Assembly: GCA_038213375.1 (NCBI GenBank)
Contig: JBBQTB010000005.1
Coordinates: forward strand, 62,001-126,000
Direction of reading: 5' to 3'
DNA: 64,000 bases
DNA from: JAAUTT01 sp038213375
Lineage (GTDB): Bacteria > Bacteroidota > Bacteroidia > Bacteroidales > JAAUTT01
A program made the translations under genes and the position numbers. Shown here piece after piece: positions 44,718-54,404 of this stretch; within the stretch, counting starts at the first letter, position 1, and each line of letters begins with the position of its first letter. A model generated the notes under the pieces. That model was given only the letters and a program-made list of their open reading frames with translations, was not told where the DNA came from and made no database searches.

Positions 44718-47372
44718 CTATTCTTTGACAGCAATAACGTTTCCTGTAATTTGGAGATCCGACTGGATAACAACTCCTTCAGCAATAGATTTTGCATCGG
44801 GTTGTTTGCCTCCGATTGATATGATTAATTTGCCCGGTTGAATGATACGTTTGAATGAATTGTTTATCACTGATAATTGAGTAGGAGTGAGGACAAACTC
44901 TATTTTTTTAGTTTCACCTGCTTTAAGAAAAAACCTTTTAAATCCAGCCAGTGAACGAATTGGTACTGGAACAGATGCAGCCGCATGAGAAATATACACT
45001 TCAACTACTTCCTCACCATCTTTTTGACCTGAGTTAGTAACATCTACTGATAATTTTACTTCGGCACCGGCAGCAACTGAATTAGGCATTTGCAGGTTTT
45101 TATATGAAAACTTGGTATAGCTTAGCCCATATCCAAATTCATACAACGGTACACCTTTAAAATAGCGGTATGTTTTACCGGCCATGTTGTAATCGATAAA
45201 GGGAGGCAAATCTTTCACCGATTTATAAAAAGTAACAGGTAAACGTCCCGCAGGATTGTAATCACCAAATAGTACGTCGGCAATGGCAGTTCCGGCTGCT
45301 TGCCCTCCATACCATGCTTCGAGGATGGAAGGTATATTTTCATTTTCCCAATTGATGGAGACTGCACTTCCGGTTAACAAAACCAAAATTACCGGTTTCC
45401 CGAGAGCTTTTACCGATTTTATCAAATCAGTTTGGATTGCAGGAATGTCGAGAGTTAAACGATCGCCACCACGAAAACCGGTCACTTCAACTTTCATTTC
45501 TTCGCCTTCCAAACGTGGGGATAATCCCATAAACATAACTATGGCATCGGCTTGTTTAGCGATATCAAGAGCTTCCTTTTTGAGATTTTTACCCGGAACT
45601 TCCCAAATAAGTTTAATTCCGGCATCGCCGTATTTTTCAATGTATTCCACCCTTATTTTATATGACTTGACTGCTGCCAGTTTTATCTTTATATATGACT
45701 TGTTTGCTTCGTGAATATTGAAACTATTTACAATCATACTGTCATTCAAAAATACTTTCATTCCGTTACGTGCCTCGGAACCAAAATAATAATCACCCGT
45801 TACTTGAGGTACAATTACACCAGTCCAGCGAACCGAAAAATTATCATCTCCTAATCCTTCAACGGGGGCTTTGTCCCACCAGTTAAAGTTTACAGTCTTA
45901 TCCGTGCGTGTTACTCTTGGTGTTCCATTGAAATCATTATTATCAAAATACTCTGCTCTTAAACCTGTTTCTTTCTTATCGGTTGAAGTAAACAAAACAT
46001 TTTCGGGTACTACATCAAATGTAGGAAGGTTTTCGGCATGTTCGCAACCCATGGCATAAAGTATTTTAGCAGAAGGAAGTTTATCCTTAATACCTTGCAA
46101 CGGAGTAACTATTTTTGATGGAATGCCATTATAATTTGCCAATAATACATTCTCATCATTTGAGTTTGGACCAATAACAGCAATGGTTTTAATATCCTTG
46201 CTCAGTGGAAGGAGATTGTTTTCATTTTTTAATAATACGATTGATTTACGGGCAGTTTCGAGAGCAAGGTCCTTATGCTTCTTGCAATCAACTACCTCAT
46301 AAGGTATTTGAGCATATTTCACTTTTTCATCCGGATCAAACATTCCAAGTTTGAACCTGGCTATAAACAAATTTTTCAGAGCCTTATCAATTTCCTTTTC
46401 GGTAATCAAACCTTTGTGCAGTGCCTCTTCCAATGCTTTGTATGTTTCTCCACAGTTGAGATCGGTACCGGATTTAACCGCTAAAGCAGCCGCCTCAGCT
46501 TTGGTTTTAACCACTTTGTGTCCATTGTAGAAATCGTCAATAGCTCCGCAGTCAGAGACAACATAGCCTTTAAATCCCCAATCTTTGCGTAGAATTTGAT
46601 TTAGAAGAAAATCACTTCCGCAACAAGGCTCACCTTTGTATCGGTTGTAAGCGCACATAACTGAATATGCTCCTGCCTCTTTCACTGCCATTTTAAATGC
46701 TGGCATATAGGTTTCACGGAAGTCACGTTCATCAGTTAATGCATCAAAAGAATGGCGCTCAGGTTCTGGACCACTATGAACCACATAGTGCTTGGCGGTG
46801 GCAACAACCTTTAAATAGGTTGGGTCGTTGCCCTGCAACCCTTTGATAAATTGAACAGCAAGTTTACCAGTGAGATAAGGATCTTCACCATATGTTTCCA
46901 TTCCCCGACCCCAGCGTGGATCGCGGAAAATGTTGATATTGGGGGACCAAAAGGTAAGACCCTGATATATTTCCCGTTTGTTTTGCTTTATAAAATGATG
47001 ATATTTTGCCCTAGCTTCGTCCGAAATAGCAGTAGAAATGCTTAACATATTGGCTGTATCCCAAGTAGCAGCCATACCAATCGCCTGCGGAAATACAGTT
47101 GCCAATCCTGAACGGGCAACACCATGCAGACACTCATTCCACCAGTTGTACTTAGGAATTCCAAGACGCCCAATTGAATCGGCCTCGTAAATAACCTGCG
47201 ACACTTTTTCCTTGATTGTCATCTGGGCGATCAAATTATCAACACGATCTTCATTAGACAACTCTGGATTTTGAAATGGGTATTTATATTTTACCTTCGA
47301 GCACGAAAGTGATACCACAAAAAGCACAACAAACGTCATACTTGTAATTCTAAAAGGAAAATTTATTTTCAT
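44718..47372 (-). CDS. GH3 beta-glycosidase lipoprotein with PA14 domain
   Basis: This 884-aa enzyme has lipobox SLSC (Cys 24) and the GH3 N-terminal barrel (about 40-330). KHYVVHSGPEPERH supports the substrate site and nucleophile Asp 274 lies in GYVVSDCGAIDDF. The GH3 C-terminal alpha/beta domain (about 385-720) is split by a PA14 insert (about 465-600, LRAEYFDNNDFNGTPR ... GDYYFGSEARNGMKVFLND). A C-terminal fibronectin-III-like domain (about 780-870, VDVTNSGQKDGEEVVEVYI) follows. PA14-containing GH3 enzymes act as beta-glucosidases or beta-xylosidases on oligosaccharides; substrate not decided. It lies downstream of a LacI-type regulator with a 567-nt gap that holds inverted repeats. Confidence 0.93.
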   Translation of the reverse strand: MKINFPFRITSMTFVVLFVVSLSCSKVKYKYPFQNPELSNEDRVDNLIAQMTIKEKVSQVIYEADSIGRLGIPKYNWWNECLHGVARSGLATVFPQAIGMAATWDTANMLSISTAISDEARAKYHHFIKQNKREIYQGLTFWSPNINIFRDPRWGRGMETYGEDPYLTGKLAVQFIKGLQGNDPTYLKVVATAKHYVVHSGPEPERHSFDALTDERDFRETYMPAFKMAVKEAGAYSVMCAYNRYKGEPCCGSDFLLNQILRKDWGFKGYVVSDCGAIDDFYNGHKVVKTKAEAAALAVKSGTDLNCGETYKALEEALHKGLITEKEIDKALKNLFIARFKLGMFDPDEKVKYAQIPYEVVDCKKHKDLALETARKSIVLLKNENNLLPLSKDIKTIAVIGPNSNDENVLLANYNGIPSKIVTPLQGIKDKLPSAKILYAMGCEHAENLPTFDVVPENVLFTSTDKKETGLRAEYFDNNDFNGTPRVTRTDKTVNFNWWDKAPVEGLGDDNFSVRWTGVIVPQVTGDYYFGSEARNGMKVFLNDSMIVNSFNIHEANKSYIKIKLAAVKSYKIRVEYIEKYGDAGIKLIWEVPGKNLKKEALDIAKQADAIVMFMGLSPRLEGEEMKVEVTGFRGGDRLTLDIPAIQTDLIKSVKALGKPVILVLLTGSAVSINWENENIPSILEAWYGGQAAGTAIADVLFGDYNPAGRLPVTFYKSVKDLPPFIDYNMAGKTYRYFKGVPLYEFGYGLSYTKFSYKNLQMPNSVAAGAEVKLSVDVTNSGQKDGEEVVEVYISHAAASVPVPIRSLAGFKRFFLKAGETKKIEFVLTPTQLSVINNSFKRIIQPGKLIISIGGKQPDAKSIAEGVVIQSDLQITGNVIAVKE

Positions 47373-47442
47373 AATTAGAAATCAGTTACTTAGTTAAATT
47401 AGTTTGTTATAATTAAGTTTGCAAATTACAATAATTCTTTTA

Positions 47443-47491
47443 TAAACCTTCAATACTTAACGTATTTTTAACGCTAAGTATTGAAGGTTTA
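47443..47491. repeat. Large perfect inverted repeat upstream of the GH3 gene
   Basis: Arms of 17 bp (TAAACCTTCAATACTTA at 47443-47459 and its complement at 47475-47491) with a 15-nt spacer containing T5. There is no T-run after either arm, so it is not a typical terminator. It lies 71 nt upstream of the GH3 start codon. Confidence 0.8.
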
Positions 47492-47666
47492 TTATAGCAT
47501 AATTAATAATCAAACTGAATCTTAACTTGCTTAATACTTTCGCGAAGTGATCATCGGGGAAATAGTACGATTGAATAGAAAATAATTATAAAAGAGATAA
47601 GTTAATTTTTAATCTTTCTTTTTTATGATCACTTTATTAAGTAGATATAATTATGCAATATTTTTA

Positions 47667-47684
47667 ATATGTTATACAACATAT
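47667..47684. promoter_or_regulatory. Possible operator (inverted repeat ATATGTT / AACATAT)
   Basis: Seven-bp perfect arms with a 4-nt spacer in the lacI-GH3 intergenic region. In such AT-rich DNA this may occur by chance. Confidence 0.3.
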
Positions 47685-47939
47685 GTTAAAGATTGTTAAA
47701 TTAAAATTAAATTCATTTACTTTGAACTGCGTCAAAAAAATAAATTGGCGTGCGATTAATAATAAGGGGTAAAGGCCTGGGGAGAAAACATTGCAACTAC
47801 TAACTAACTACACTTTTCAGTTCAAGCACACCTAACCAGAACGAACCAGGTTTTTCCTTATTATTCGAAAGTCACCTTCCCTTATCAATAAAAAAATCGT
47901 ACAAATAAATACAATCTCTGCCAGTATCAGAATATCTGA

Positions 47940-48968
47940 TTAATTTGGAGTTCGTAATGATGATGCTCGTTTTACAATACTGGGGTTTAGCAAGATTTGT
48001 TTGTGCTTTAACAAAGTAGAATTATCTGATATTTGCTCCAAAAACAAATTCGCCACACAATGCCCCATTTCAGCGCTATGCTGATCAACGGAACTCAGAC
48101 CTGGCTCCACCATATCGTCGTAAGGTTCATTTGCAAACCCAATTACAGCAATATCTTTAGGAATATCAATTCCTAAGCTTTTCATTTTAATAATCGCTCC
48201 GAGCGCTGAAAAATCTCCAGCTGAAAAAATTCCATCTGGCCTGGGAGTCATTTTACTTATTTTAATGGCCGCATTTTCTCCAGATTCGCGTGTTACAACA
48301 TTGTCAAAAACCAAATTTGCATCAAAGGTAATATGATATCGTTCCAGAGCAGCTTTATAGCCCTCATAACGTTTCCTATAAATACTTACATGCCTGAGTC
48401 CTGAAAAATGTACAATCCGTTTACATCCTTGTAATATAAGGTGTTCAACTGCATTAAAAGCTCCGGAAAAATCGTCGATTTCTACTTTATCGGAATCTAA
48501 GGACTCAGGTATCCGATCAAAAAAAATAATAGGAATTCCTTTGTTTTGAACTGTTTCAAAATGTTTAAAATCAATAGTTTCTGTAGCAACCGAAACCAAT
48601 AATCCATCTACTTTTCCGTTGGTTAACGTGTCCACAATTTTTTTTTCTCTCTCAAAGGAATCGTAACTCTGACAAATTAGTATGTTATAACCAGCATCAT
48701 ACGCAACATCTTCAATTCCTCGAATGACAGATGCAAAAAAATAACGATCAATTCGTGGAATAATCACGCCTATGGTATTCCCTTTCCCTTTTCTTAAACT
48801 AGATGCTATTGAATTGGGCTGATAATTAAGCCGATGGGCTAACTCCATCACAGCAGCTTTCATGGCTTTACTTATTCTTGGATGATCTTGTAAGGCTCTG
48901 GAAACAGTGGATGCCGTTGTATTTAACTCCTTTGCAATATCGTGAATGGTTATTCTACTTTTTTTCAT
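47940..48968 (-). CDS. LacI-family transcriptional regulator
   Basis: The ATG at 48968 gives 342 aa starting MKKSRITIHDIAKELNTT; a start six codons upstream is possible. The N-terminal HTH and hinge (about 1-55: TTASTVSRALQDHPRIS, ANRLNYQPN-like region HRLNYQPNSIASSLR) precede a periplasmic-binding-protein-like effector domain (about 60-340: NTIGVIIPRIDRYFFASVIRG, VDGLLVSVA, PDGIFSAGDFSALGAI). It lies 37 nt downstream of the metallophosphoesterase and upstream of the GH3 gene, so control of the glycosidase by a sugar effector is the natural inference. Confidence 0.93.
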   Translation of the reverse strand: MKKSRITIHDIAKELNTTASTVSRALQDHPRISKAMKAAVMELAHRLNYQPNSIASSLRKGKGNTIGVIIPRIDRYFFASVIRGIEDVAYDAGYNILICQSYDSFEREKKIVDTLTNGKVDGLLVSVATETIDFKHFETVQNKGIPIIFFDRIPESLDSDKVEIDDFSGAFNAVEHLILQGCKRIVHFSGLRHVSIYRKRYEGYKAALERYHITFDANLVFDNVVTRESGENAAIKISKMTPRPDGIFSAGDFSALGAIIKMKSLGIDIPKDIAVIGFANEPYDDMVEPGLSSVDQHSAEMGHCVANLFLEQISDNSTLLKHKQILLNPSIVKRASSLRTPN

Positions 48969-49005
48969 TCTTTTGTACAAGTGCAATATGTATACTAAAA
49001 TCGTT

Positions 49006-50166
49006 TCAATTATTAACCATTAGTTTTATAAGCACAATTTCGGGTGTATTACCAATACGTATTGGCGGCCCCCAATATCCATACCCGCATGATACATAGA
49101 AATGTGTATTACCCTTTTGTTTATATCCCCAGCTAACTTCGTAAACCTTACGTGTAATGAGATTTATGGGCCAAAACTGACCATGATGGGTATGTCCGGA
49201 TAGTTGTAAGTCAACACCGTTTTCAACAGCCTCATTAAGTCGAAAGGGTTGATGATCAAGCAGTATTAAAGGGATTTGTCTATTTATCCCTGTAAGAATC
49301 TCATTCAAAGGTTTTCGTTTTTTGCCGGTAAATCTGGTAAGATCCTTGTCGTCACGGCCTGCCAGGTAGAATTTGTTATCAATCAATAAAACAGTATCCC
49401 GGATAAGTTTAATATTCAATGATTCAAGATAGGGCGCTGACCGGTTTATTCCGCCAATATATTCATGATTTCCTGTAATACCATAAACTCCTAATGGAGC
49501 CCTAATGTTTCTTATCGGTCCACCAATATCGTTTCTAAAAATTGGTGTTTGCACCTCATCAAGAACATCTCCAACAAACAAAACAATATCAGGCCTTAAA
49601 CCATTAATTTGTTCGACCATTTCGGTAATTCTTTTTTTTCCAAGAAGTGTTCCTAAATGGATATCGGAAACCATCGCAATGGTAATTTCAGTTTTATCTC
49701 CGGTATTTTTATTTATTGTTAAATCAAGACGTTTGATCTTAGGATGCAGTGCATTCCAGTGCCCATATGACAGAATGAATGAAACAATTACAATGATTCC
49801 TGCAAAAGAATATGTTTTAAGTTGAATATACAATAAACTATTTTTTAGGGGCAGAAAATGCAAGCCAAGGTCGCTTAATCTTACCAAATCGACAATTAAA
49901 ACGCTTAGAAAAAAATACAGAAGTGCGGCGAACCAAAAAGAACCAACCCAATAAAACAGATGGTGAAACCTGATGAATGTGGTATGTTCAAATGCTTTAC
50001 TAATCAGATAACTAAAAGATATAAAAATGAATAATCCGGTATAACTATAACGAACCCATGAAATATGAGGAATTGATTGCCATCCCCTTATAAATACATA
50101 ATAGTTTGCTCCACAATAAATTCCAAGAATTACCGTAATTATCACAACGAAACTTAATATCTTCAT
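49006..50166 (-). CDS. Membrane-anchored metallophosphoesterase (YkuE/YaeI-like)
   Basis: The ATG at 50166 gives 386 aa (a TTG three codons upstream is less likely). Four hydrophobic segments fill residues about 1-145, followed by the calcineurin-type catalytic domain. Its di-metal motifs are AMVSDIHLG, FVGDVLDE, GITGNHEYIGG, ILLDHQP and LSGHTHHGQFWP. Relatives hydrolyse phospholipid-linked or UDP-sugar phosphoesters at the membrane; the substrate here is unknown. It lies between the iron alcohol dehydrogenase (about 60 nt) and the lacI-type gene (37 nt) on the same strand. Confidence 0.9.
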   Translation of the reverse strand: MKILSFVVIITVILGIYCGANYYVFIRGWQSIPHISWVRYSYTGLFIFISFSYLISKAFEHTTFIRFHHLFYWVGSFWFAALLYFFLSVLIVDLVRLSDLGLHFLPLKNSLLYIQLKTYSFAGIIVIVSFILSYGHWNALHPKIKRLDLTINKNTGDKTEITIAMVSDIHLGTLLGKKRITEMVEQINGLRPDIVLFVGDVLDEVQTPIFRNDIGGPIRNIRAPLGVYGITGNHEYIGGINRSAPYLESLNIKLIRDTVLLIDNKFYLAGRDDKDLTRFTGKKRKPLNEILTGINRQIPLILLDHQPFRLNEAVENGVDLQLSGHTHHGQFWPINLITRKVYEVSWGYKQKGNTHFYVSCGYGYWGPPIRIGNTPEIVLIKLMVNN

Positions 50167-50229
50167 AAAAATCAATAATTAATGACCGTTTATTATAAAC
50201 AACGCCTTCTTACAACCTTATATTCATAT

Positions 50230-51402
50230 CTACACCCTTGCATGCAAAATTTCTTTAAGTTCATCGCTACTGAGTTTTACCGGGTTGTTTTTAACCTCAG
50301 TGACGGCAACTATTTTATCAAAATCTTCCGCCTTGACTCCATATTTTCCGAGTCGGGCAATATTTAGTGTCTCGGTCCATTTATGTAACTTATCAAGAAA
50401 GGCATCGACATAATATTTGTTACTATTGCCTTCTTGGGCAGAAATCATTCGGCCAAGTTCGGCATATTTTGTTAATGCAATATGGTTTGGCGCTGTTTCG
50501 CGAAGATTGCGCACATTAATAGTGTTGGCAGTTGCCATTAACGTACCGCAAACTATCCCGTGCGGAATATTATACATTCCTCCGAGCGACGAAGCAAATC
50601 CGTGCACAGCCCCAAGGCCGGCATTTGTCAGACATATTCCTGATAATAATGCAGCATAAGACATGCCTGCGCGGGCTTCAATATCTTGTCCCCACTTGCA
50701 GGCGCGAAGTAATGAGTTTGTAAGAGAGCGGATACCCTCAAGCGCCAATGCATCGGTAAATGATGATGCTTTATCAGATAGATATGCTTCCACCAACTGA
50801 GTGAAACAATCCATGCCGCTTGCAGATGTAATTTCAGGCGGGCAATGGTAAGTTAATTCGGGATCTACAATGGCAATATCAGGAACAAGGTTGTCATGGC
50901 GGAGAGATCGTTTAAAACCACCTTTGCCAATTCGAGAGATAACTGCATTTTTGGTGGCCTCGCTACCTGTGCCTGCTGTGGTGGGGACAGCAATAAATGG
51001 GACTTTCGTTCCCGAGTGTTCTTTTGTTCCAATTCCTTCCAGAAATTCTGAAACCAATTCGGCTTTATTAAGCATCGCTGAAATAGCTTTACCGGCATCT
51101 ATAACACTACCGCCACCAATGGCAATAACCAGTTGAATACTAACACCCCTGTATCGGATCACCGCCTGATCAATCATTTCAGGTGAAGGCTCGCGCGAAA
51201 TGTTTATATGATGAGACCTAATTCCTGTAACCTCAAACGTATTCAAAAGATAATCCCCATGTTTGGAATTTGAAAATGAACTGGCACCGGTTACTAATAA
51301 TACTTCTCCGCCGAAACTTTTAGCAAGGCCTGGTAATTCAGCTAATTTACCATTTCCAAAGATGATTTTTGGGGTTCGTGCAAAAAGGAATGACTTTACC
51401 AT
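50230..51402 (-). CDS. Iron-containing alcohol dehydrogenase
   Basis: This 390-aa group III dehydrogenase has the NAD-site IAIGGGSVIDAGKAIS, FIAVPTTAGTGSEATKNAVI and the metal-binding stretches SGMDCFTQLVEAYLS (Asp) and LGAVHGFASSLGGMYNIPHGIVCG (two His). Length matches the family. It reduces or oxidises alcohols/aldehydes, e.g. short diols; the substrate cannot be given. Its first seven nucleotides overlap the end of the ABM-domain gene, so the two are translationally coupled. Confidence 0.93.
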   Translation of the reverse strand: MVKSFLFARTPKIIFGNGKLAELPGLAKSFGGEVLLVTGASSFSNSKHGDYLLNTFEVTGIRSHHINISREPSPEMIDQAVIRYRGVSIQLVIAIGGGSVIDAGKAISAMLNKAELVSEFLEGIGTKEHSGTKVPFIAVPTTAGTGSEATKNAVISRIGKGGFKRSLRHDNLVPDIAIVDPELTYHCPPEITSASGMDCFTQLVEAYLSDKASSFTDALALEGIRSLTNSLLRACKWGQDIEARAGMSYAALLSGICLTNAGLGAVHGFASSLGGMYNIPHGIVCGTLMATANTINVRNLRETAPNHIALTKYAELGRMISAQEGNSNKYYVDAFLDKLHKWTETLNIARLGKYGVKAEDFDKIVAVTEVKNNPVKLSSDELKEILHARV

Positions 51403-51704
51403 TGCGATTTTTCAATTGGTGCAATAATGATATACTTATCTGCCCGTCGGGGACCGGCCATTAAATCGGCTACTGCTTCGCGCCAGGCAAAATAGTGAGG
51501 TGTATTTTTATGCGCTGCTGCTGCTGCCTCCGATTCATAAGCTTCGTAAAGCAGAAACCATTCAGGATCAGTTGGATCCTGCAATATATCGAAACGCAGG
51601 TTGCCAGGTTCTTGAATTGATTCGACATGATTGGCAATGGTAGCAACTTTGAAAATATCAATCATATCTGATTTAACATGAATATGTACACAGGTAACTA
51701 TCAT
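51396..51704 (-). CDS. Antibiotic-biosynthesis-monooxygenase-fold protein (LsrG/YgiN-like)
   Basis: The ATG at 51704 gives 102 aa starting MIVTCVHIHVKSDMIDIFKVAT; twenty further in-frame codons upstream run into the neighbouring gene's end region and lack family similarity. NHVESIQEPGNLRFDILQDPTDP and FLLYEAYESEAAAAAHKNTPHYFAW are the ABM ferredoxin-like fold signature. Family members are small-molecule monooxygenases or isomerases, such as LsrG in autoinducer-2 breakdown. It overlaps the iron alcohol dehydrogenase gene, which suggests a joint two-step conversion. Confidence 0.85.
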   Translation of the reverse strand: MIVTCVHIHVKSDMIDIFKVATIANHVESIQEPGNLRFDILQDPTDPEWFLLYEAYESEAAAAAHKNTPHYFAWREAVADLMAGPRRADKYIIIAPIEKSQW

Positions 51705-51750
51705 AGTTTTATAATTCAAAAATTCCAATTTCTCTACTTCTCTGTTTTCC

Positions 51751-52995
51751 TTATTTGTATGCAACCACTTGTTTTACCTTCAATCCCTGATGGTTTATTT
51801 TCACCATTACATTTGACGATTCAGGAATATAACCGAATACTTCACGATTGTCCGCGATACGGGTTGCAAAAAACGTAACAACATTGTTGGTAGTTACATG
51901 TAAATTTTTGTATTCGTATGTATTCGGAGGCAACGTATGGGTAAAGGTTATTGGTTTAGTGGAAGGATTAATTAGCATAAACACCTTTTTATGTAAAACA
52001 TTGGTTCCAGCAATATAAAAGTTTTTATCTGAATGATCGAATAATTCGATACTGATTAAACTGAAGGACGTAAGAGGCAATAAATTAGTTTCATGAGGTG
52101 TAAGCTTTATAATTCCTTTATCGAATACGAGCATGGTACAATTAAAATCCACAAAGGTTGCAGCCCCCCTAAATATCCATGGATCGGATCCCTTGACAAT
52201 GTTACTGATAAACTCGGTTTTCAATGTATTATTATCCATTGATATGTGATTTATTTCCACCAAAGTGTCTTTCATGGTAGCAACGTAGAAGCCTTTATCC
52301 AGCGCCTTTGAAACAAATGACAGGCCTTTTTTAAATACAGAAACATCCTGCGTGCCTGTTGCTATAACTAATTTACCCTCTATAAAAATGTTTCCGTCAA
52401 TATCTGTCACAAACTCGGAATTTGAAACATCAGGAATCGTGTGAATCGAAATCGGGAAATTATCCGTTCCATTTAGGTTTAGACTTTCGATGTTTCGGTT
52501 GGCGAAACAATAAAAATAATTAGCTTCCCCTTCGCAGAATGCTTTTGAGAAATAGTTATCAGTAAGTTCATTATTGATCAGTAAGTTAGGGTGAAACTCC
52601 GGATCAATTTCAAATGCTTTGCCACCATCTTTTTGTATCAGGTACGATTCGTAAACTTTCGGAATTTGGTTTCTCCTTGTTAGAGTTAAGAAAAGGTATG
52701 AAGCATTTAAATCGAAAATAGCTTCGGGAATGTATGCAAATTCCATATCCTGACCATCGCTTGAAAGATATTTTACTTTCTGCAACGTATCACTTTTTGT
52801 GATTTTATAGAGTTTTGCAAAATCAGGTTCCTGATCGGGTCTTAAACCTGAGTTATCAGGATATTCGGGAACAACAAGCGCAAAACCACCAGATAAGTCA
52901 ATCGACCCCAGTTTTACTTGTGCGGTTTCTTTTTTGCATGACATTGAGATGATAAAAAAGCCTGATAATAATGATAATTTTATTAATCTAATCAT
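51751..52995 (-). CDS. Lipoprotein, probable beta-propeller, unknown function
   Basis: This 414-aa protein has a lipobox in SGFFIISMSCKK (Cys about 20). The rest is a long series of beta strands with weak blade-like repeats (AEAIFDLNASYLFLTLT-type, FVTDIDGNIFIEGKLVIA, FVDFNCTMLVFDKGI, NFYIAGTNVLHKKVFMLI). There are no recognisable catalytic motifs. It is the first gene of the minus-strand run ABM, iron alcohol dehydrogenase, metallophosphoesterase (46 nt before the ABM start). Confidence 0.65.
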   Translation of the reverse strand: MIRLIKLSLLSGFFIISMSCKKETAQVKLGSIDLSGGFALVVPEYPDNSGLRPDQEPDFAKLYKITKSDTLQKVKYLSSDGQDMEFAYIPEAIFDLNASYLFLTLTRRNQIPKVYESYLIQKDGGKAFEIDPEFHPNLLINNELTDNYFSKAFCEGEANYFYCFANRNIESLNLNGTDNFPISIHTIPDVSNSEFVTDIDGNIFIEGKLVIATGTQDVSVFKKGLSFVSKALDKGFYVATMKDTLVEINHISMDNNTLKTEFISNIVKGSDPWIFRGAATFVDFNCTMLVFDKGIIKLTPHETNLLPLTSFSLISIELFDHSDKNFYIAGTNVLHKKVFMLINPSTKPITFTHTLPPNTYEYKNLHVTTNNVVTFFATRIADNREVFGYIPESSNVMVKINHQGLKVKQVVAYK

Positions 52996-53124
52996 GTTGA
53001 ATCTCTAATTGAATGGCATTATTCAAGGTGTAAATATAAAACCATATCCCGAAAAAACGATCATATGATAAACAAACTATTGTCTTTCATGTTTTATTAA
53101 TTAAAATCCTAAATATACCGTATA

Positions 53125-54399
53125 ATGAAAAAATGTCTAATTCCTCAGTTCTTGATTTTTATCCTCCTTACATGTTTCTCCATTTTTATGTTTACCTCAT
53201 GTTCTAAAAAAACTGAGATTAACATGGATTTAGCATTACCTGATGGTTTTTCAGCAACTGTTGTAGCCGAATCAGTTGGTTTGGGAAGGCATATCATTGT
53301 GAATACCAACGGAGATATGTATGTTTCTCTAAAATCATTGAAAGACAAGGGTGGAATAGCAGCCCTCCGCGATACCAATGGCGATGGCAAAGCAGATATT
53401 ATAAAATATTTTGGGAAATATACAGGAACTGGAATTGGAATACACAATGGCTACCTATATTTTGGAAGTGATAGTATGATAGTTAGGTATAAATTACGCG
53501 AAAACCAATTGGTACCCGACACAAACGCTGAAATTATTGCAAAAGGGTTTATTTATAATCCTCAGCACGAGGCTAAATCGTTCGATTTTGACGATGAGGG
53601 AAATATGTATGTAAATGTTGGAGCTCCGGCCAATGCTTGTCAGCAGCCTGATCGAACTCCCGGTACCAAAGGAATTAATCCTTGTCCCTTGTTAAAACAT
53701 TTCGCAGGAATTTGGAGATTTAAAGCCGATTTACCCAATCAGGACAAAGATATTGCGGGATACCGTTATGCTACAGGTACAAGAAATTGTGTGGCACTTC
53801 GGTGGAATCATAAAGCAAATCATTTGTATGCCCTTCAGCATGGGCGCGATCAATTGCATGAATTTTGGCCCAATATTTATTCGCAGGATGATGGAGTTGA
53901 ATTACCTGCCGAAGAGTTTTTTCTTATAAAGGATGGGGGAGATTATGGATGGCCCTATTGTTATTTCGATCCTGCTAAAAACCAGAAACTTCTGGCTCCC
54001 GAATATGGTGGAAATGCAAAAAATGAGGACTTATGCGCAACCAAAGAAAAGCCTATTTTGGCATTTCCAGCGCATACAGCTCCTAATGATTTGGTGTTTT
54101 ATACCGGCAGCCAGTTTCCTGAAAAATATAAAAACGGTGCATTTATTGCATTCCATGGATCGTGGAATCGTGCTCCCAAGATTCAGAAAGGTTATTATGT
54201 AGCTTTTGTGCCATTTGAAAGCGACAAACCTAAAGCAGGTTGGGAAATATTTGCAAATGGTTTTGCCGGAAGTGATAGTATTAAAAGTACCGAAGACGCG
54301 AAACATCGTCCTTGTGGTCTTGCTCAGGGCCCTGATGGATCATTGTTTATTGTAGATTCGCGTGAGGGTAAAATTTGGAAAATAACCTATAAATCGTAA
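53125..54399 (+). CDS. Glucose/sorbosone dehydrogenase-like beta-propeller lipoprotein
   Basis: This 424-aa protein has a lipoprotein leader (FLIFILLTCFSIFMFTSC, split here as LLTCFSIFMFTSCSK). A six-bladed propeller related to soluble PQQ glucose dehydrogenase and L-sorbosone dehydrogenases follows: LPDGFSATVVAESVGLGRHI, RDTNGDGKADIIKYF, YATGTRNCVALRWNH, KDGGDYGWPYCYFDP, FIAFHGSWNRAP and PCGLAQGPDGSLFIVD. It probably oxidises a sugar or aldehyde in the periplasm. The cytochrome c lipoprotein gene begins 5 nt later, giving an obvious electron acceptor. Whether PQQ is the cofactor cannot be told. Confidence 0.88.
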   Translation: MKKCLIPQFLIFILLTCFSIFMFTSCSKKTEINMDLALPDGFSATVVAESVGLGRHIIVNTNGDMYVSLKSLKDKGGIAALRDTNGDGKADIIKYFGKYTGTGIGIHNGYLYFGSDSMIVRYKLRENQLVPDTNAEIIAKGFIYNPQHEAKSFDFDDEGNMYVNVGAPANACQQPDRTPGTKGINPCPLLKHFAGIWRFKADLPNQDKDIAGYRYATGTRNCVALRWNHKANHLYALQHGRDQLHEFWPNIYSQDDGVELPAEEFFLIKDGGDYGWPYCYFDPAKNQKLLAPEYGGNAKNEDLCATKEKPILAFPAHTAPNDLVFYTGSQFPEKYKNGAFIAFHGSWNRAPKIQKGYYVAFVPFESDKPKAGWEIFANGFAGSDSIKSTEDAKHRPCGLAQGPDGSLFIVDSREGKIWKITYKS

Positions 54400-54404
54400 A
54401 ACAA

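Larger units (their letters stand above)
47373..47939. other. Long AT-rich intergenic region between lacI-type gene and GH3 gene
   Basis: No coding frame is supportable in 567 nt. It holds a large inverted repeat (47443-47491), a palindrome TTCGCGAA (47539-47546) with a central CG as in LacI-family operators, and a second inverted repeat (47667-47684). Likely the regulatory region of the glycosidase gene. Confidence 0.55.

Noticed and set aside
51705..51764. Upstream extension of the ABM-fold protein
   Set aside because: The extra 20 residues overlap the end of the lipoprotein gene and do not fit the short ABM family; the ATG at 51704 starts the conserved fold.
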